Source of the DNA: Mucilaginibacter flavus
Lineage (GTDB): Bacteria > Bacteroidota > Bacteroidia > Sphingobacteriales > Sphingobacteriaceae
Direction: 5' to 3'
Assembly (NCBI RefSeq): GCF_030409315.1
Contig: NZ_JAUFPS010000094.1
Coordinates: 29,143 to 93,142, forward strand
Length of the DNA stretch: 64,000 bases
The translations under genes and the position numbers were made by a program. Under the pieces are notes generated by a model, which did no database searches, had not been told where the DNA came from, and was given only the letters and a program-made list of their open reading frames with translations. Positions within the stretch are counted from its first letter, which is position 1. Every line of letters begins with the position of its first letter. Shown piece by piece: positions 8,670 to 18,452 of this stretch.

Positions 8670-10946
8670 ATGAAAACACGGTTACTTACATGCGTTTGTG
8701 CGCTTTTATGGGCCAACGTGCTTTTTGCGCAAACCGACAACCTGGTTAAATATGTAAACACCCGCCAGGGTACCAATACCAAATACGAGTTTAGCTACGG
8801 CAATACGTATCCGGCAACCGCGTTACCCTTCGGCATGAATACCTGGACGGCCCAAACCGGCAAAAACGGGGATGGCTGGAAGTATCAGTATTTTGAGCAC
8901 ACCATCCGTGGTTTTCAGCAATCGCATCAGTGCAGTTCATGGGTTAATGATTACGCGGTATTTTCGCTGATGCCGGTAACCGGCGATTTGGTGGTTAACG
9001 AAGATAAACGCGCGGCTAACTTCAGCCATGAAAACGAAACTGCCCAACCCAGTTACTATAAAGTAAAACTGGATAATAACATCACCACCGAAATGACGCC
9101 TACCGAACGTGGCGCTCACCTTAGGTTTACGTTCCCGAAAGGGCAGGGATCATACCTGGTACTGGATGGGTATACCAAAATGAGCATGGTGAAGATCATC
9201 CCGCAGGAACGTAAGATCATTGGTTGGGTAAACAATTGTCGCTGGGCGCCGCAAGGCTTTAAAAACTATTTTGTGATCACTTTTGATAAACCTTTTGCCG
9301 CTTATGGTACCTGGGAAAACAAAAAGGATCAGCTATCACCCAAAAAACTTACTGCCGAAGGTGAAGGGGTTGGCGCTTACCTCAAATTTAAGGATGGCGA
9401 TGCAGTGCAGGCTAAGGTGGCATCATCCTATATCAGTCCGGAACAAGCCGAACTCACCCTGCAAACCGAATTAGGCAAATACAAAAACTTTGATGATACC
9501 CGTAAAGCTGCCGACCAGGTTTGGAACACCCTGCTTGGCCGCATGAAAATTGAAGGCGCTACCGAAGATCAGAAAGCTACTTTTTATAGCTGCATGTACC
9601 ACGCCAACTTGTTTTCGCACCAGTTTTTTGAGTACGGTAAAGATGGTAAGCCGTATTACTATAGCCCCTATGATGGTAAAACGCACGACGGTTACATGTA
9701 TACCGATAACGGCTTTTGGGATACTTTCAGGGCGCAGTTTCCGCTCAATACCATTATTCACCCTAAAATGCAGGGGCAATATGTGGAGGCTTTGTTAGAT
9801 GCGCAGCAACAATGCGGCTGGCTGCCGGCATGGTCGTTCCCGGCCGAAACAGGGGGGATGTTGGGCAACCATGCCATCTCACTATTAACAGATGCCTGGG
9901 TTAAAGGAATCCGCACGTTTGATCCTAAGCGTGCTTTGGAGGCTTACTATCACGAAGCTACCAACAAAGGCCCATGGGGTAGTGCCAACGGTAGGCCGGG
10001 CTGGAAGGAATACTTTGCAGATGGCTATGTACCCTATACACCTCAAACCTTAGGCTCAACCGCCTGGACTTTGGAGTTTGCTTACGATGATTTTTGTGGC
10101 TATCAGCTGGCCAAACAAACCAATAATCCGTACTACGAAAATGTTTTTGGCAGGCAGATGTACAACTACAAAAACCTGTTCGATCCTAAAACCCGCTTTA
10201 TGCGCGCCAAAGATGCCAAAGGCAACTGGATAGAGCCCTTTGACCCGATGGATTGGGGCGGCCCCTACACCGAAGGCAACGCCTGGCACTGGACCTGGTC
10301 GGTTTTTCAGGATACGCAGGGTTTGATAAACCTGATGGGGGGCGATAAAAACTTTACCGCTAAAATCGACTCTGTATTTACCGAGCCAGGCACCATTAAA
10401 GTAGGCGGCTACGGCCAGGTAATTCACGAAATGACAGAAATGGCAGCATTTAAAATGGGCCAGTACGCGCAGGGTAACGAGCCTATTCATCATTTACTTT
10501 ACATGTACAACTATGCCGGCCAGCCATGGAAAGCGCAGCAGCATTTGCGCGAGGTGATGGACAAGATGTACAATGCCGGCGAAAACGGTTATCCTGGCGA
10601 TGAGGACGAAGGCCAAATGTCGTCATGGTATGTGTTGAGCGCCGCGGGCATTTACAGTGTATGCCCTGGTACGGATGAGTATGTGATAGGCAGCCCTGCT
10701 TTTGGTAAAATGACCATCAGTTTAGAGAATGGTAACAAATTTATCATTGAAGCCAATAACAACAGTAAGCAAAACGTGTACATCCAGTCGGCAACGTTAA
10801 ATGGTAAGCCTTACACGCATAATTTTATCAAGCATAGCGATATTATGGCCGGCGGTGTGCTACGCTTTGAAATGGGGGATAAACCTAATATGAGTCGTGG
10901 TTTGGCGGTGGAGGATAAGCCGTTTTCGTTATCGAAAGGGAATTAA
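8670..10946 (+). CDS. GH92 family exo-alpha-mannosidase
   Basis: 758 residues from the ATG at 8670 (signal peptide 1-20, ending LFAQ); the longer frame to 8607 crosses the promoter and was rejected. GH92 enzymes are calcium-dependent inverting alpha-mannosidases acting on N-glycans or yeast mannan. Motifs: GNTYPATALPFGMNTW near the N terminus, EGNAWHWTWSVFQDTQG with candidate general acid Glu535, NEPIHHLLYMYNYAGQPWK, and GDEDEGQMSSWYVLSAAG with Asp644 and Asp646 at the catalytic-base positions. Linkage specificity is not readable. It precedes a GH2 enzyme, so the pair may trim a mannose-containing glycan; different promoters are possible because of the 306-base gap. Confidence 0.93.
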   Translation: MKTRLLTCVCALLWANVLFAQTDNLVKYVNTRQGTNTKYEFSYGNTYPATALPFGMNTWTAQTGKNGDGWKYQYFEHTIRGFQQSHQCSSWVNDYAVFSLMPVTGDLVVNEDKRAANFSHENETAQPSYYKVKLDNNITTEMTPTERGAHLRFTFPKGQGSYLVLDGYTKMSMVKIIPQERKIIGWVNNCRWAPQGFKNYFVITFDKPFAAYGTWENKKDQLSPKKLTAEGEGVGAYLKFKDGDAVQAKVASSYISPEQAELTLQTELGKYKNFDDTRKAADQVWNTLLGRMKIEGATEDQKATFYSCMYHANLFSHQFFEYGKDGKPYYYSPYDGKTHDGYMYTDNGFWDTFRAQFPLNTIIHPKMQGQYVEALLDAQQQCGWLPAWSFPAETGGMLGNHAISLLTDAWVKGIRTFDPKRALEAYYHEATNKGPWGSANGRPGWKEYFADGYVPYTPQTLGSTAWTLEFAYDDFCGYQLAKQTNNPYYENVFGRQMYNYKNLFDPKTRFMRAKDAKGNWIEPFDPMDWGGPYTEGNAWHWTWSVFQDTQGLINLMGGDKNFTAKIDSVFTEPGTIKVGGYGQVIHEMTEMAAFKMGQYAQGNEPIHHLLYMYNYAGQPWKAQQHLREVMDKMYNAGENGYPGDEDEGQMSSWYVLSAAGIYSVCPGTDEYVIGSPAFGKMTISLENGNKFIIEANNNSKQNVYIQSATLNGKPYTHNFIKHSDIMAGGVLRFEMGDKPNMSRGLAVEDKPFSLSKGN

Positions 10947-11014
10947 AAAAAACTGTGCTCTTCTGTGTTGTCAAGTCCGGCGAACTGTTAAAGTGGAAAT
11001 AACCGAGCGATAAG

Positions 11015-11047
11015 AGACTTACGAAGTTTTAAAAACTTCGTAAGTCT
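11015..11047. terminator. Perfect hairpin downstream of GH92
   Basis: 16 base pairs around a single central A (AGACTTACGAAGTTTT and its inverse). It lies 68 bases after the GH92 stop and may end that transcript. No long T-run, so it could be a dispersed palindrome. Confidence 0.55.
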
Positions 11048-11079
11048 GGGTCTACAACTTTTCATGGGTGGCACAGGGC

Positions 11080-11154
11080 CTGTCACCCCGAGCCTGTCGA
11101 AGGGCGCGCGTAGAGGCCTTTGCCCGCTATTCTTCGACAGGCTCAGGATGACAG
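11080..11154. repeat. REP-like inverted repeat between GH92 and GH2
   Basis: Arms with CTGTCA...GAGCCTGTCGAAG and CTTCGACAGGCTC...TGACAG. With the hairpin at 11015-11047 it accounts for most of the 306-base gap 10947-11252. The following gene's frame runs open through this repeat, which explains a false N-terminal extension. Confidence 0.85.
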
Positions 11155-11252
11155 CCATTTTGGATACGTTGTTAGCACCTTTGGCATCCACCAATTTTAA
11201 GACTCCAAAAAATGCCGCCATTCATTTTAAAACATTTAAACATCACCACATA

Positions 11253-14216
11253 ATGCCTTTTAATTTTTACCAGCTTTTAAAACGATCAATTTTCATGGTC
11301 TGTGCCGCGGCCTGTACCCAGGCCTCAGCACAAAATATAACTTACCTTAACAGCGCTAACCCGCAAACCAACTGGAGGGTAAAGGCCCAGGCCGAAGTTG
11401 GTTCCGATAGCGTTAATATTTACAAACCCGGCTATGATGCCGGCAACTGGGTTAAAGGCGTAGTACCAGGCACTGTTTTTAACGCCTATGTAGTAGCCGG
11501 ACTGGAAAAAGACCCCAACTTTGGCGATAATATTTACAAGGTTGATAAAGCAAAATACGACCGCAACTTTTGGTATCGAACCGAGTTTAAAATCCCGGTT
11601 AACTACACTAAGGAAAAAATCTGGTTCAACTTTAAGGGCATCAACCGCAAGGGCGATATTTATTTGAATGGTAAATTGCTGGGTACGCTTAACGGCTTTA
11701 TGCAGCGCGGCAATTTTGATGTAACGGGTTTGGTGAGCAAAAATAATCCAAATACGTTGGCTGTATTGGTCTATTGTCCGCACAATCCGCTGGTTAATTA
11801 TGAGAGTCCAACGTATATCCCCGCTGCGAGTTGGGATTGGATGCCTTATGTGCCGGGCTTAAACTCGGGCATAACAGATAATGTATACCTGAGCAATACA
11901 GGCAGCATCACACTGCAAGATCCATGGATACGTACCGAGCTGCCTACCAATGCAAGGGCCGATGTTTCGATAGCCGTGGGTGTTAAAAACAGCACATCGG
12001 CCTTTCAAACCGGGGTGCTAAGCGGCGTTATCCAGCCGGGTAATATCGAATTTTCGCAAAAGGTGTTTGTGGGCGCTAATACCACATCAGAAATTAAGCT
12101 GGATAAAAAACGCTTTGAACAACTGGCTATCAACAGCCCCAAACTTTGGTGGCCAAACGGCTACGGCGATCCAAACCTGTATACCTGTAAGTTAAGCCTA
12201 AAAGTTGGTGACCAGGTTTCTGATAGCCAAACCATCAAATTCGGTATCAAAAAATACAGCTATGATACCGTTGGCAATGTGTTGCACGTATTTGTGAACG
12301 GTACCCGCGTATTTTTAAAAGGCGGCAACTGGGGCATGGCCGAGTACATGCTGCGCTGCCGTGGCAACGAATACGATACCAAGTTGAAACTGCACCGCGA
12401 AATGAACTTTAACATCGTGCGTAACTGGATAGGGTCGACCACGGATGATGAGTTTTATGACGCCTGCGATAAATATGGTATGATGATATGGGACGATTTT
12501 TGGCTTAACTCTATCCCTAACCTGCCCAATGATGTCAATAATTTTAACGTGAACGCTATAGAAAAGATCAAGCGTTTCCGTAACCACCCATCCATTGCCA
12601 TTTGGTGTGGCGATAACGAGGGTACACCTATGGCTCCGTTAAACGGCTGGCTGGCCGAAGATATCAGCAATTACGATGGCGGCGACAGGCGTTATCAGCC
12701 CAACTCGCATGCCGGCAGTTTAACAGGTAGCGGCCCTTGGACTAATTTTGATCCGCGCTGGTATTTTAGCAGATCGCCCAATGGTTTTGGCGGTTCGCCG
12801 GGCTGGGGTTTACGCAGTGAGATTGGTACGGCGGTGTTTACCAATTATGGCAGCTTTAAAAAGTTTATCCCAAAGGATAAGTTATGGCCGCGCAATGAGA
12901 TGTGGAACCTGCACTTTTTTGGTCCATCGGCAGGTAATGCCGGTCCGGACAGGTATGATGATGGCATCAATAAACGTTATGGTACGGCAACAGGCATACA
13001 GGATTATTGCCGCAAGGCGCAACTGCTTAACATTGAAACCAATAAGGCGATGTACGAGGGCTGGGAAGATAATATGTGGGAAGACGCATCGGGCATCATG
13101 ACCTGGATGAGTCAATCGGCCTATCCCTCACTGGTATGGCAAACCTATGATTATTATTACGACCTGACAGGTGCCTACTGGGGAGCCAAAAAAGCCTGCG
13201 AACCGCTGCACATTCAATGGAACCCGGTAAATAATTCTGTTAAAGTGATCAATACCACCGGTGCCAATGTGAGTGATTTAACCGCCGACGTAGCCGTTTA
13301 TAATAGCGACGGTAAACCGGTAAGCGATTATCATCAAACCAAACAGGTAGATGCCATTGCCAACGCGGCGGTAAACTGTTTCACCATTAACTTTAAAGAG
13401 GAGCATACCAACTTAGCACTTAATAAACCTACGGTAGCATCATCAATAGAAAACATGGAAGCAGCCCTGGCTACCGATGGTAACAGCGGCAGCCGCTGGG
13501 CCAGCAGGCAAAATGATAATGAATGGATTTATGTAGACTTAGGTGCTGAGCAAACGGTAAACGGCGTAAAGCTTAACTGGGAAGAGGCCTACGGTAAGGC
13601 GTTCAAAATTCAGGTATCTGATGATGCCAAACAATGGCGTGATGTTTATGACACGGAGGACGGGTATACGGGTGTGCAGCAGATCACTTTTGACGAAACC
13701 AAAGCCCGTTATGTAAAAATGCAGGGCGTACACCGTGGCTCGGGTTGGGGGTACTCGCTTTGGGATTTTGAGGTGTACGGCGGCGAGCCTAAAAGCAATG
13801 GACTAAGCGATGTGCATTTTATCAAGCTAAAACTAAGCGATAAAGCAGGCAAACTAATATCTGATAACCTGTACTGGCGCGGCAATAAACGCACCGATTT
13901 TACGGCGCTTAACAGCCTGCCAAAAGTAAAATTGAAGGTAACATCAAAGGTAACCAGGGCTGGTGGGAAGTATTATATCAATGCCACCATTACTAACCCA
14001 TCAACGTCGCCGGCAGTGGCTTTTGCCATACGAGCGCAGGCGGTTAGGAAAAGTAACGGTGAGCAAATTTTACCGGCGCTGATGAACGATAACTATTTTT
14101 CATTGATGCGCGGCGAATCAAAAGAGATCAAAATTGAATTTGATGCCGATGTTTTGGGTAACGATACGCCAACGTTGTTGGTACAGCCTTACAATGATCC
14201 TATAAGAGAGGAATAA
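11253..14216 (+). CDS. GH2 exo-beta-glycosidase (exo-glucosaminidase/mannosidase-like) with nested CBM32
   Basis: 987 residues from the ATG at 11253, which opens a signal peptide (ending ASAQ near 26); the frame back to 11064 reads through a REP element and was rejected. Order: GH2 sugar-binding jelly roll, Ig-like domain, TIM barrel, Ig-like domains. Acid/base is Glu456 in NHPSIAIWCGDNEGTP; candidate nucleophile Glu523 in GLRSEIGTA. Residues about 720-848 form an F5/8-type (CBM32) module (NLALNKPTVASS..., ending SLWDFEVYGG), inserted inside the following Ig-like domain, whose strands resume at LSDVHFIKLKLSDKAGKLISDNLYW. The SDNLYW end is typical of exo-beta-D-glucosaminidase-like GH2 enzymes; beta-mannosidase is the alternative. 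Neighbouring GH92 suggests joint glycan breakdown. Confidence 0.88.
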   Translation: MPFNFYQLLKRSIFMVCAAACTQASAQNITYLNSANPQTNWRVKAQAEVGSDSVNIYKPGYDAGNWVKGVVPGTVFNAYVVAGLEKDPNFGDNIYKVDKAKYDRNFWYRTEFKIPVNYTKEKIWFNFKGINRKGDIYLNGKLLGTLNGFMQRGNFDVTGLVSKNNPNTLAVLVYCPHNPLVNYESPTYIPAASWDWMPYVPGLNSGITDNVYLSNTGSITLQDPWIRTELPTNARADVSIAVGVKNSTSAFQTGVLSGVIQPGNIEFSQKVFVGANTTSEIKLDKKRFEQLAINSPKLWWPNGYGDPNLYTCKLSLKVGDQVSDSQTIKFGIKKYSYDTVGNVLHVFVNGTRVFLKGGNWGMAEYMLRCRGNEYDTKLKLHREMNFNIVRNWIGSTTDDEFYDACDKYGMMIWDDFWLNSIPNLPNDVNNFNVNAIEKIKRFRNHPSIAIWCGDNEGTPMAPLNGWLAEDISNYDGGDRRYQPNSHAGSLTGSGPWTNFDPRWYFSRSPNGFGGSPGWGLRSEIGTAVFTNYGSFKKFIPKDKLWPRNEMWNLHFFGPSAGNAGPDRYDDGINKRYGTATGIQDYCRKAQLLNIETNKAMYEGWEDNMWEDASGIMTWMSQSAYPSLVWQTYDYYYDLTGAYWGAKKACEPLHIQWNPVNNSVKVINTTGANVSDLTADVAVYNSDGKPVSDYHQTKQVDAIANAAVNCFTINFKEEHTNLALNKPTVASSIENMEAALATDGNSGSRWASRQNDNEWIYVDLGAEQTVNGVKLNWEEAYGKAFKIQVSDDAKQWRDVYDTEDGYTGVQQITFDETKARYVKMQGVHRGSGWGYSLWDFEVYGGEPKSNGLSDVHFIKLKLSDKAGKLISDNLYWRGNKRTDFTALNSLPKVKLKVTSKVTRAGGKYYINATITNPSTSPAVAFAIRAQAVRKSNGEQILPALMNDNYFSLMRGESKEIKIEFDADVLGNDTPTLLVQPYNDPIREE

Positions 14217-14223
14217 AAAAGCT

Positions 14224-14317
14224 TCATTGCGAGGTACGAAGCAATCTCCACGCAAGCAAATCGGAGCCGCAAAGCTCGCTCTGTATCATTTGGAGATTGC
14301 TTCGTACCTCGCAATGA
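14224..14317. repeat. REP-like inverted repeat, two 27-base arms
   Basis: Left arm 14224-14250 begins TCATTGCGAGGTACGAAG; right arm 14291-14317 is its exact inverse. A third copy of the arm lies at 29584-29610. It fills much of the gap between GH2 and recQ. Confidence 0.9.
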
Positions 14318-14453
14318 CGACTGTATATGTGCCCAATTGAGTGTATAAAGTTTTTAAGTCGATTTCCCTTAAGAATCCCCTTCCCATTTTCGCCCTTAAA
14401 ACACATTTACTATCTTTCGGACTTTTCCGACTTCCGGACTTTCCGACTCAAGC

Positions 14454-16346
14454 ATGACTATAGAAGAAATATTAAAACAGTACTGGAACCACGATCATTT
14501 CAGGCCGATGCAGGCCGAGATCATCAAGTCTGTTTTATTGGGTCATGATACTTTGGCGCTGTTGCCTACGGGAGGGGGGAAGTCGGTTTGTTTCCAGGTG
14601 CCGGCTTTGGCCAAGGAGGGAATTTGCATTGTGGTATCGCCACTGATAGCCCTGATGAAAGACCAGGTTGAAAACCTGAAGGCCAAGGGGATCAACGCTG
14701 TAGCCATCGTATCGGGCATGGGGCGGCGCGAGATTGACCTCGCTTTGGATAACTGCATTTACAGCACCGTTAAATTTTTATACTTATCGCCCGAGCGTTT
14801 GTTATCAGAATTGGTACGTGAACGTATCAAATACATGAAAGTGAACCTCATCGCTATTGATGAGGCGCATTGTATAAGCCAGTGGGGCTATGATTTCAGG
14901 CCACCATATCTGCACATTGCCGATATCAGGGAGCTGCACCCCACCGTGCCCATATTAGCACTAACGGCAACGGCCACAGCTGTTGTTAAGCAGGATATCC
15001 AGGATAAATTAGCTTTTAAAAATCCGGTTGTTTACCAGCAAAGCTTTGAGCGACGCAATATCAGCTATGTGGTTCAGGATGCAGAAAACAAACTGCGCCG
15101 GATGCTGGATATTGTTAAAGGCGTAAAAGGCAGTGGAATTGTGTATGTTAGGAGCCGTAAAGATGCAGCCGATATAGCCCGGTTTTTGATGGATAATGGC
15201 CTGCGGGCCGATTACTATCACGCCGGTTTATCAATGGATGAGCGTGCCGAGCGGCAGGAAAGCTGGAAAAACAATCGTACACAAATTATAGTGGCCACCA
15301 ACGCCTTTGGGATGGGGATTGATAAACCCGATGTACGCTTTGTGATTCACAAGGAAATGCCCGAAAGTTTGGAAGCCTACTACCAGGAAGCCGGCAGGGG
15401 TGGGCGCGATGAAAAAAAAGCCTATGGGGTGCTATTATACACGGAGGCCGACAGGCTGCGGCAGGAGAAACTGTTTCTGCTCAATTTTCCTTCGGTTGAT
15501 GAGATCAAGCATGTTTACCATTGCCTGGCCAATTATTACCAACTGGCTTATGAAGCGGGAGAAGGCTTAAGTTTTGACCTGGATCTTGGCGACTTTTGCA
15601 GTCGTTACAAACTGGACCCCATCAAAGCGCTTAACGCGCTTAAGTTTTTAGAAAAAGATGAATACCTGTCATTTAACGAGAGCGTGTTTTTACCCTCGCG
15701 GTTCAGGTTTGAGGTGGTAAACGAAGTTTTGTATAACTTTCAAATTCAGAATGCCGGTTGGGACCCTTTTATTAAAACCCTGCTGCGTTCATACGGCGGC
15801 TCGTTTGAAGATTTTGTGCGGGTTAAGGAGTATGATGTTTCCCGGCGTACAGGCTTAAGCGTACAGCAGGTAATTGAAGGTTTGCTGCAACTGCAGCAAT
15901 ACGGCCTTATTACTTATATGCAGCAAACAGATAAGCCGCAGGTAACGTATTTAAAAGCCCGGCAGCAGGCCAATCGTTTGTTTATCAATAAAGAATACAT
16001 AGCGCAGCGTAAAGAAAACTATCGGCAAAAAATGGAAGCGGTTTTTGCATACGCCACGCAAAAAAAATGCCGCAGCCAAATGTTACTCGCTTATTTTGAT
16101 GAATCGAACGCCGACAAATGTGGTATTTGTGATATCTGTATTGACGAAAAGCGCCTCAAAAATGCAGATGAACTATTTGACAATATCACCAACGAAATAG
16201 TGCAGCAACTAAGCATATCAACTCCGGATATTGGCTCCTTGATTACCAGTATCAACATCGGCACCGAAAAAGAAAAAATGGAAACTATCCGCCAGCTACT
16301 CGACGCCGGCAAAATCAAAACCGACGGCGAAAAATATTACTTGTGA
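14454..16346 (+). CDS. recQ: ATP-dependent DNA helicase RecQ (no HRDC domain)
   Basis: 630 residues. 3'-5' helicase for recombination and fork repair. Aromatic/Q region FRPMQAEII at the N terminus, Walker A TGGGKS (39-44), DEAH box (136-139, IAIDEAHCISQWGYDFRPPY), motif VI EAGRGGRDEKK, then the RecQ zinc-binding cysteines (KKC, 16 residues, CGICDIC) and a winged helix. The C terminus after the winged helix is short and shows no HRDC domain, as in many Bacteroidota RecQ proteins. A weak -7 match TATCTTTC (14411-14418) with TTTC 19 bases upstream could be its promoter. Confidence 0.93.
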   Translation: MTIEEILKQYWNHDHFRPMQAEIIKSVLLGHDTLALLPTGGGKSVCFQVPALAKEGICIVVSPLIALMKDQVENLKAKGINAVAIVSGMGRREIDLALDNCIYSTVKFLYLSPERLLSELVRERIKYMKVNLIAIDEAHCISQWGYDFRPPYLHIADIRELHPTVPILALTATATAVVKQDIQDKLAFKNPVVYQQSFERRNISYVVQDAENKLRRMLDIVKGVKGSGIVYVRSRKDAADIARFLMDNGLRADYYHAGLSMDERAERQESWKNNRTQIIVATNAFGMGIDKPDVRFVIHKEMPESLEAYYQEAGRGGRDEKKAYGVLLYTEADRLRQEKLFLLNFPSVDEIKHVYHCLANYYQLAYEAGEGLSFDLDLGDFCSRYKLDPIKALNALKFLEKDEYLSFNESVFLPSRFRFEVVNEVLYNFQIQNAGWDPFIKTLLRSYGGSFEDFVRVKEYDVSRRTGLSVQQVIEGLLQLQQYGLITYMQQTDKPQVTYLKARQQANRLFINKEYIAQRKENYRQKMEAVFAYATQKKCRSQMLLAYFDESNADKCGICDICIDEKRLKNADELFDNITNEIVQQLSISTPDIGSLITSINIGTEKEKMETIRQLLDAGKIKTDGEKYYL

Positions 16347-16437
16347 TTAATAGGGGAAGATCCTGACTGTACATGAGCAATCGCGTTTGGGCTTGTTCCT
16401 TATTTGGGCTAAAGCCATCTTGATGGGTGCTGTTTTT

Positions 16438-16465
16438 CCGCCCCATAAATGGGACGGCAATGAAT
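16438..16465 (+). repeat. Dispersed 28-base repeat (copy A)
   Basis: CCGCCCCATAAATGGG followed by ACGGCAATGAAT; it recurs inverted at 26389-26416 with 27 of 28 bases the same. It sits in the 252-base gap 16347-16598 amid several GGCTTTAGCC words, also shared with the distant gap. No gene seen here. Confidence 0.85.
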
Positions 16466-16598
16466 GTTTAACTCTGTTTCATTTGTCTTTTTTATCATTG
16501 CCGTTTGGCTTTAGCCAACGGTTCATTTAGGTTGATGACCAAATGGCTTTAGCCAAAATCTTGTTTGTTTGCAATTTTAACAATGATTTTCAGCCTCC

Positions 16599-17198
16599 TC
16601 ATAGACTTGGTTTTCTGCTCATAACCCAATACTCCGCATTGGTAACCGGTTCAATAAACGAAGCAATAGTTTCATAACCTATACGCTTATAAAAAGATAT
16701 GTTGGCCGGGGTAAATGTTTCCAGGTATGTGGTGAGGCTTAATTTATCAGTTTCGGCAAGGACAGGTTTAATCAAGCCGCTGCCCAAACCTTTCCCCTGA
16801 AATTCGGGCTTTAATCCTACGATGGACAAGTACCAGCTATCGGCCGTAACAAGCTCATCGGCTTTTGAGGCCATAAAACCGGTGATCTGGGTATAAGTAT
16901 TAAGCGCGTCTTTGCCCAATTCATCCTTCAAAAAAGCCTTCTTTTGTTGTTGTTTAATCAATTCCAAATCGGCATTAATTGGTTTGCTCCATATAGATGC
17001 ACCATGGTTATGTTCTGTCGGCAAATATAAAATCCCATATTGTTCGGCCTCGGTCATGGAGTAATCCATGTATTTGATGAGCGCGTTTCGTTTTTCTGTT
17101 TCGCCGGATATTGAACTTAGCAGGGTAATATAAAAAGGATCGTTTTCAAGCGCGCCGTATAGGGCTTCGGCTAAGGGTTTATATTTGAAGATGTACAT
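16599..17198 (-). CDS. GNAT family N-acetyltransferase
   Basis: 199 residues. Acetyl-CoA-binding motif A is seen as LSIVGLKPEFQGKGLGSGLIKPVL (Q/R-x-x-G-x-G/A as QGKGLG), followed by TYLETFTPANISFYKRIGYE, the typical motif B with bulged Tyr. Substrate not assignable. The fold occupies the whole protein with a longer N-terminal half (about 100 residues) than minimal GNATs. No close partner: a 326-base repeat-rich gap separates it from the next minus-strand gene. Confidence 0.88.
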   Translation of the reverse strand: MYIFKYKPLAEALYGALENDPFYITLLSSISGETEKRNALIKYMDYSMTEAEQYGILYLPTEHNHGASIWSKPINADLELIKQQQKKAFLKDELGKDALNTYTQITGFMASKADELVTADSWYLSIVGLKPEFQGKGLGSGLIKPVLAETDKLSLTTYLETFTPANISFYKRIGYETIASFIEPVTNAEYWVMSRKPSL

Positions 17199-17354
17199 GT
17201 AGCAAAGTTAGATCATCAAAATATAGGAAAGGTATTTGAAATGAGGAAAGAAATAAAAATAACACAATAGGAGTCTGGCTGGCTATGTTACGATCCGTAG
17301 GAGCTCAAAAATAGGGAAACTGTAACAGCTATATTTTAATTATTAAAGGAAAAT

Positions 17355-17501
17355 AGGAGGCACCTACGGAGCCTAAAGAGCACATACGTTAATCTATAAA
17401 CACGTGACTCCGCCAGAGTCTTAAAGTTGTTTTCGGCTCCGTAGGCGCCACGTGTTTATAGATTTAAATTAAATTATTTTTTGGCTCCGTAGGTGCCTCC
17501 T
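17355..17501. repeat. Nested inverted repeat
   Basis: Outer arms AGGAGGCACCTACGGAGCC (17355-17373) and exact inverse at 17483-17501; inner arms AATCTATAAACACGTG (17391-17406) and exact inverse at 17449-17464. A further GGCTCCGTAGGCGCC word lies between. It accounts for most of the gene-free stretch 17199-17524. Confidence 0.9.
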
Positions 17502-17524
17502 TTTAAACGCGATTTGCCTGTGCA

Positions 17525-18301
17525 CTATACCCACCACTTTAACGGAAACGTAATCTTATCTACCGAACCAACTACCATATCCGGCTTAAAGGCATAGTGG
17601 CTCAATGATTCTTTGGTGGATATGCCCGAGAGTACCAAAATGGTTTTGTAGCCCATTTGTACGCCGCCTTGTATGTCAGTTTCCATGGTATCGCCAATTA
17701 CGGTTGTTTCCGCGGTTTCCAATCCTAAAAATTTACGGGCCGAACGCATCATTACCGGGCTTGGTTTGCCGGTTACAAATGCTTTACGACCGGTTGCTTC
17801 CTCAATCATGGCTGTGGTAGCGGCTATGCCCAAATTGTTCCATCCCGGTTTTTTGGGTGATGGATCGCGATTGGTGGTGATGAATTTTGCGCCGGCCAAT
17901 ATCATATCAACAGCACGTTGCACCATTTCAAGGGTAAAATTGCGACCCTCGCCCAAAACGACAAATTCGGGGTCGGAGTCAACCAGGGTAATGCCATTTT
18001 CATGCAGGCTTGTCAACAGGCCACCTTCGCCCAAAACGTAGGCAGTACCATTGGGGCTTTGGTCGCCCAGGAATTTGCCGGTAGCCATGGCGCTGGTGTA
18101 TACATGTTTGGTTTCTACCGTAATACCCAATCTTTTAAGCTTGCGTACCACCTCAAGGCTTGTACGCTGGCTATTGTTGGTCATAAAAGCGAATGGTATA
18201 TCGTTATCTATAAGGTGCTTAATAAACTTATCGGCGCCGGCAATCAATTCTTCGCCGCTGTATATTACGCCATCCATATCAATCAAAAGTCCTTGTTTCA
18301 T
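17525..18301 (-). CDS. HAD-IIA family sugar/nucleotide phosphatase (NagD-like)
   Basis: 258 residues. HAD motif I LLIDMDGVIYSG with nucleophile Asp8 and Asp10; motif II TNNSQRT; motif III Lys in the ATGRKAFVTGKPSP segment; motif IV GDTMETDIQGG. The cap between motifs II and III marks subfamily IIA (NagD/AraL/4-nitrophenylphosphatase). These cytoplasmic enzymes clear phosphorylated metabolites; specificity is not readable. Monocistronic, convergent with nothing near; the plus-strand GLPGLI operon starts divergently from it. Confidence 0.9.
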   Translation of the reverse strand: MKQGLLIDMDGVIYSGEELIAGADKFIKHLIDNDIPFAFMTNNSQRTSLEVVRKLKRLGITVETKHVYTSAMATGKFLGDQSPNGTAYVLGEGGLLTSLHENGITLVDSDPEFVVLGEGRNFTLEMVQRAVDMILAGAKFITTNRDPSPKKPGWNNLGIAATTAMIEEATGRKAFVTGKPSPVMMRSARKFLGLETAETTVIGDTMETDIQGGVQMGYKTILVLSGISTKESLSHYAFKPDMVVGSVDKITFPLKWWV

Positions 18302-18420
18302 GGGAGGTTTTAGGGTTGGTTATATGCTGCAAGGTAAAACTGTAAATCAATACCGTCAAAATCTTATTTAAAATAAACAAACATGAGGTAGCAGCGGTGG
18401 CATTGTTAAATAATGTTAAT

Positions 18421-18452
18421 TCTACGAAATATTCGTACGAATATTTCGTAGA
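18421..18452. promoter_or_regulatory. Perfect 32-bp palindromic operator
   Basis: Bases 18421-18436 are mirrored exactly by 18437-18452. It is made of two adjoining dyads, ACGAA-N3-TTCGT at 18424-18436 and 18437-18449, 13 bases apart. It overlaps the -33 element of the promoter for the GLPGLI operon, so a bound protein would block RNA polymerase. A BlaI/MecI-type winged-helix repressor is a guess; none is encoded in the window. Confidence 0.8.

Noticed and set aside
10056..10493. 145-codon minus-strand frame inside GH92
   Set aside because: Antisense shadow of conserved GH92 blocks.
11064..11252. N-terminal extension of the GH2 gene
   Set aside because: The extension reads through a REP element; the signal peptide starts at 11253.
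17355..17501. CRISPR-like repetition in the recQ/HAD gaps
   Set aside because: Repeats are inverted and irregular, with no uniform spacers.
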